A stretch of DNA of 64,000 nt, taken from the NCBI GenBank assembly GCA_913775525.1, contig CAJYLH010000017.1:1-64000 (forward strand), in the 5' to 3' direction. The DNA is from an uncultured Chryseobacterium sp. (GTDB lineage Bacteria > Bacteroidota > Bacteroidia > Flavobacteriales > Weeksellaceae). A program made the translations under genes and the position numbers. This document shows positions 63,721 through 64,000 of this stretch, one piece after another; position 1 is the first letter of the stretch; each line of letters begins with the position of its first letter. The notes below the pieces were generated by a model. It made no database searches. It saw nothing but the letters and a program-made list of their open reading frames with translations, and was not told the origin of the DNA.

Positions 63721-64000
63721 TCAGTAGAGATTGTATTGGGCTTTATCTTCCGGGGTAAGCGTTTTGAATTCCTTTATTTTCTTTGTTTCCTGTTCCAGTT
63801 TGCCGGCTTCCGCTTTTGCCTTTTCAGCCTCTGCTTCTACGGTCTGCGAAACTTCTTTCTGCAAATTGGTAATTGCTGACACTACAGTGTTAAAGCTTGT
63901 CCAGTAAGAATCTCCCTGACACTGCTCTTTAAAGTTTATGCAGTGTTCTTCAAGCCTGTATAAGGCATCACGAAGCATATTGACGGGTGCCGTTCTTTCT
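63721..64000 (-). CDS. C-terminal part of a helical hypothetical protein (partial, runs off right edge)
   Basis: The reading frame is open from 64000 down to the stop at 63721, so the start is outside the window; an internal Met at 63978 is only one possible start. The visible part is about 92 residues. It has two Cys (HCINFKEQCQGD) and then a long, Ala/Glu/Lys-rich helical stretch (VEAEAEKAKAEAGKLEQE), likely a coiled coil. No family recognised. Confidence 0.55.
   Translation of the reverse strand, partial: ERTAPVNMLRDALYRLEEHCINFKEQCQGDSYWTSFNTVVSAITNLQKEVSQTVEAEAEKAKAEAGKLEQETKKIKEFKTLTPEDKAQYNLY

Overview
The window looks like a chromosomal piece of a flavobacterium in the Chryseobacterium/Elizabethkingia group (Bacteroidota, Weeksellaceae). 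The reasons are: proteins with C-terminal type IX secretion (T9SS) sorting domains, CarboxypepD_reg-like and outer-membrane beta-barrel proteins, a YebC-OmpA-SmpB-ABC-F stretch, a MoxR/DUF58/DUF4350/DUF4129/SpoIIM/RDD cluster, a split methionine synthase, moderate-to-low GC content, and promoters of the Bacteroidota form TTG-N18-21-TAnnTTTG instead of -35/-10 boxes. It reads as an ordinary core-genome region: no phage, transposase, CRISPR array, rRNA or tRNA was seen.

Layout. 1-680 is an intergenic inverted-repeat element built of 7-bp units. 0.7-3.0 kb holds a SIMPL protein and two tandem paralogous CarboxypepD_reg proteins. 3.2-6.4 kb is a RecB/AddA-like helicase-nuclease. 6.5-8.8 kb holds ferritin, a Spy/CpxP-like protein and a repeat-rich exported protein; the last two share a 34-bp upstream motif. 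8.9-17.1 kb has GH77 4-alpha-glucanotransferase, a T9SS protein, cysS, folE and two proteins of unclear role. 17.2-27.1 kb is a methionine gene train on the minus strand: promoter, SAM-I riboswitch, metX-like, ACT-homoserine dehydrogenase, metZ-like, MetH N-terminal half, fatty acid desaturase, MetH C-terminal half, metF. 27.2-32.3 kb has a large GH63/MGH1-type glucosidase, a T9SS Fn3 protein and an OsmC protein. 32.3-39.6 kb is the MoxR/DUF58 cluster with a divergent RDD gene, followed by four copies of a ~95-bp intergenic tandem repeat. 40-42 kb has a small GNAT, a glycosyltransferase and an LpxH-like phosphoesterase. 42-51 kb has yebC, ompA-like, smpB, an asymmetric ABC-F ATPase, a secreted alpha-amylase, recJ, nadD and a DUF3817 protein. 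51-58 kb is surface/polysaccharide related (lipoprotein, TonB-type barrel, esterase, GH43). 58.5-60.4 kb has two neighbouring guanidino-modifying hydrolases. 60.7 kb has a 54-residue double-glycine-leader, Cys-rich peptide gene. 60.9-63.6 kb is citrate synthase and enolase, and a partial gene runs off the right edge.

How it fits together. The clearest functional unit is the methionine operon. One strong promoter (27089-27118) reads through a textbook SAM-I riboswitch into activation of homoserine, sulfur incorporation, B12-dependent methylation by a two-piece MetH, and methyl-THF supply by MetF, with an acyl desaturase between the two MetH pieces. Alpha-glucan metabolism is represented by the secreted alpha-amylase and the cytosolic GH77 and GH63-type enzymes, which are scattered. 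The most novel-looking items are the Cys-rich GG peptide, the 95-bp tandem repeat whose units can fold, the inverted-repeat element with 7-bp periodicity, the 10-bp inverted repeat that encloses the SAM riboswitch, and the envelope-gene promoter pair at 7.6 and 8.8 kb.
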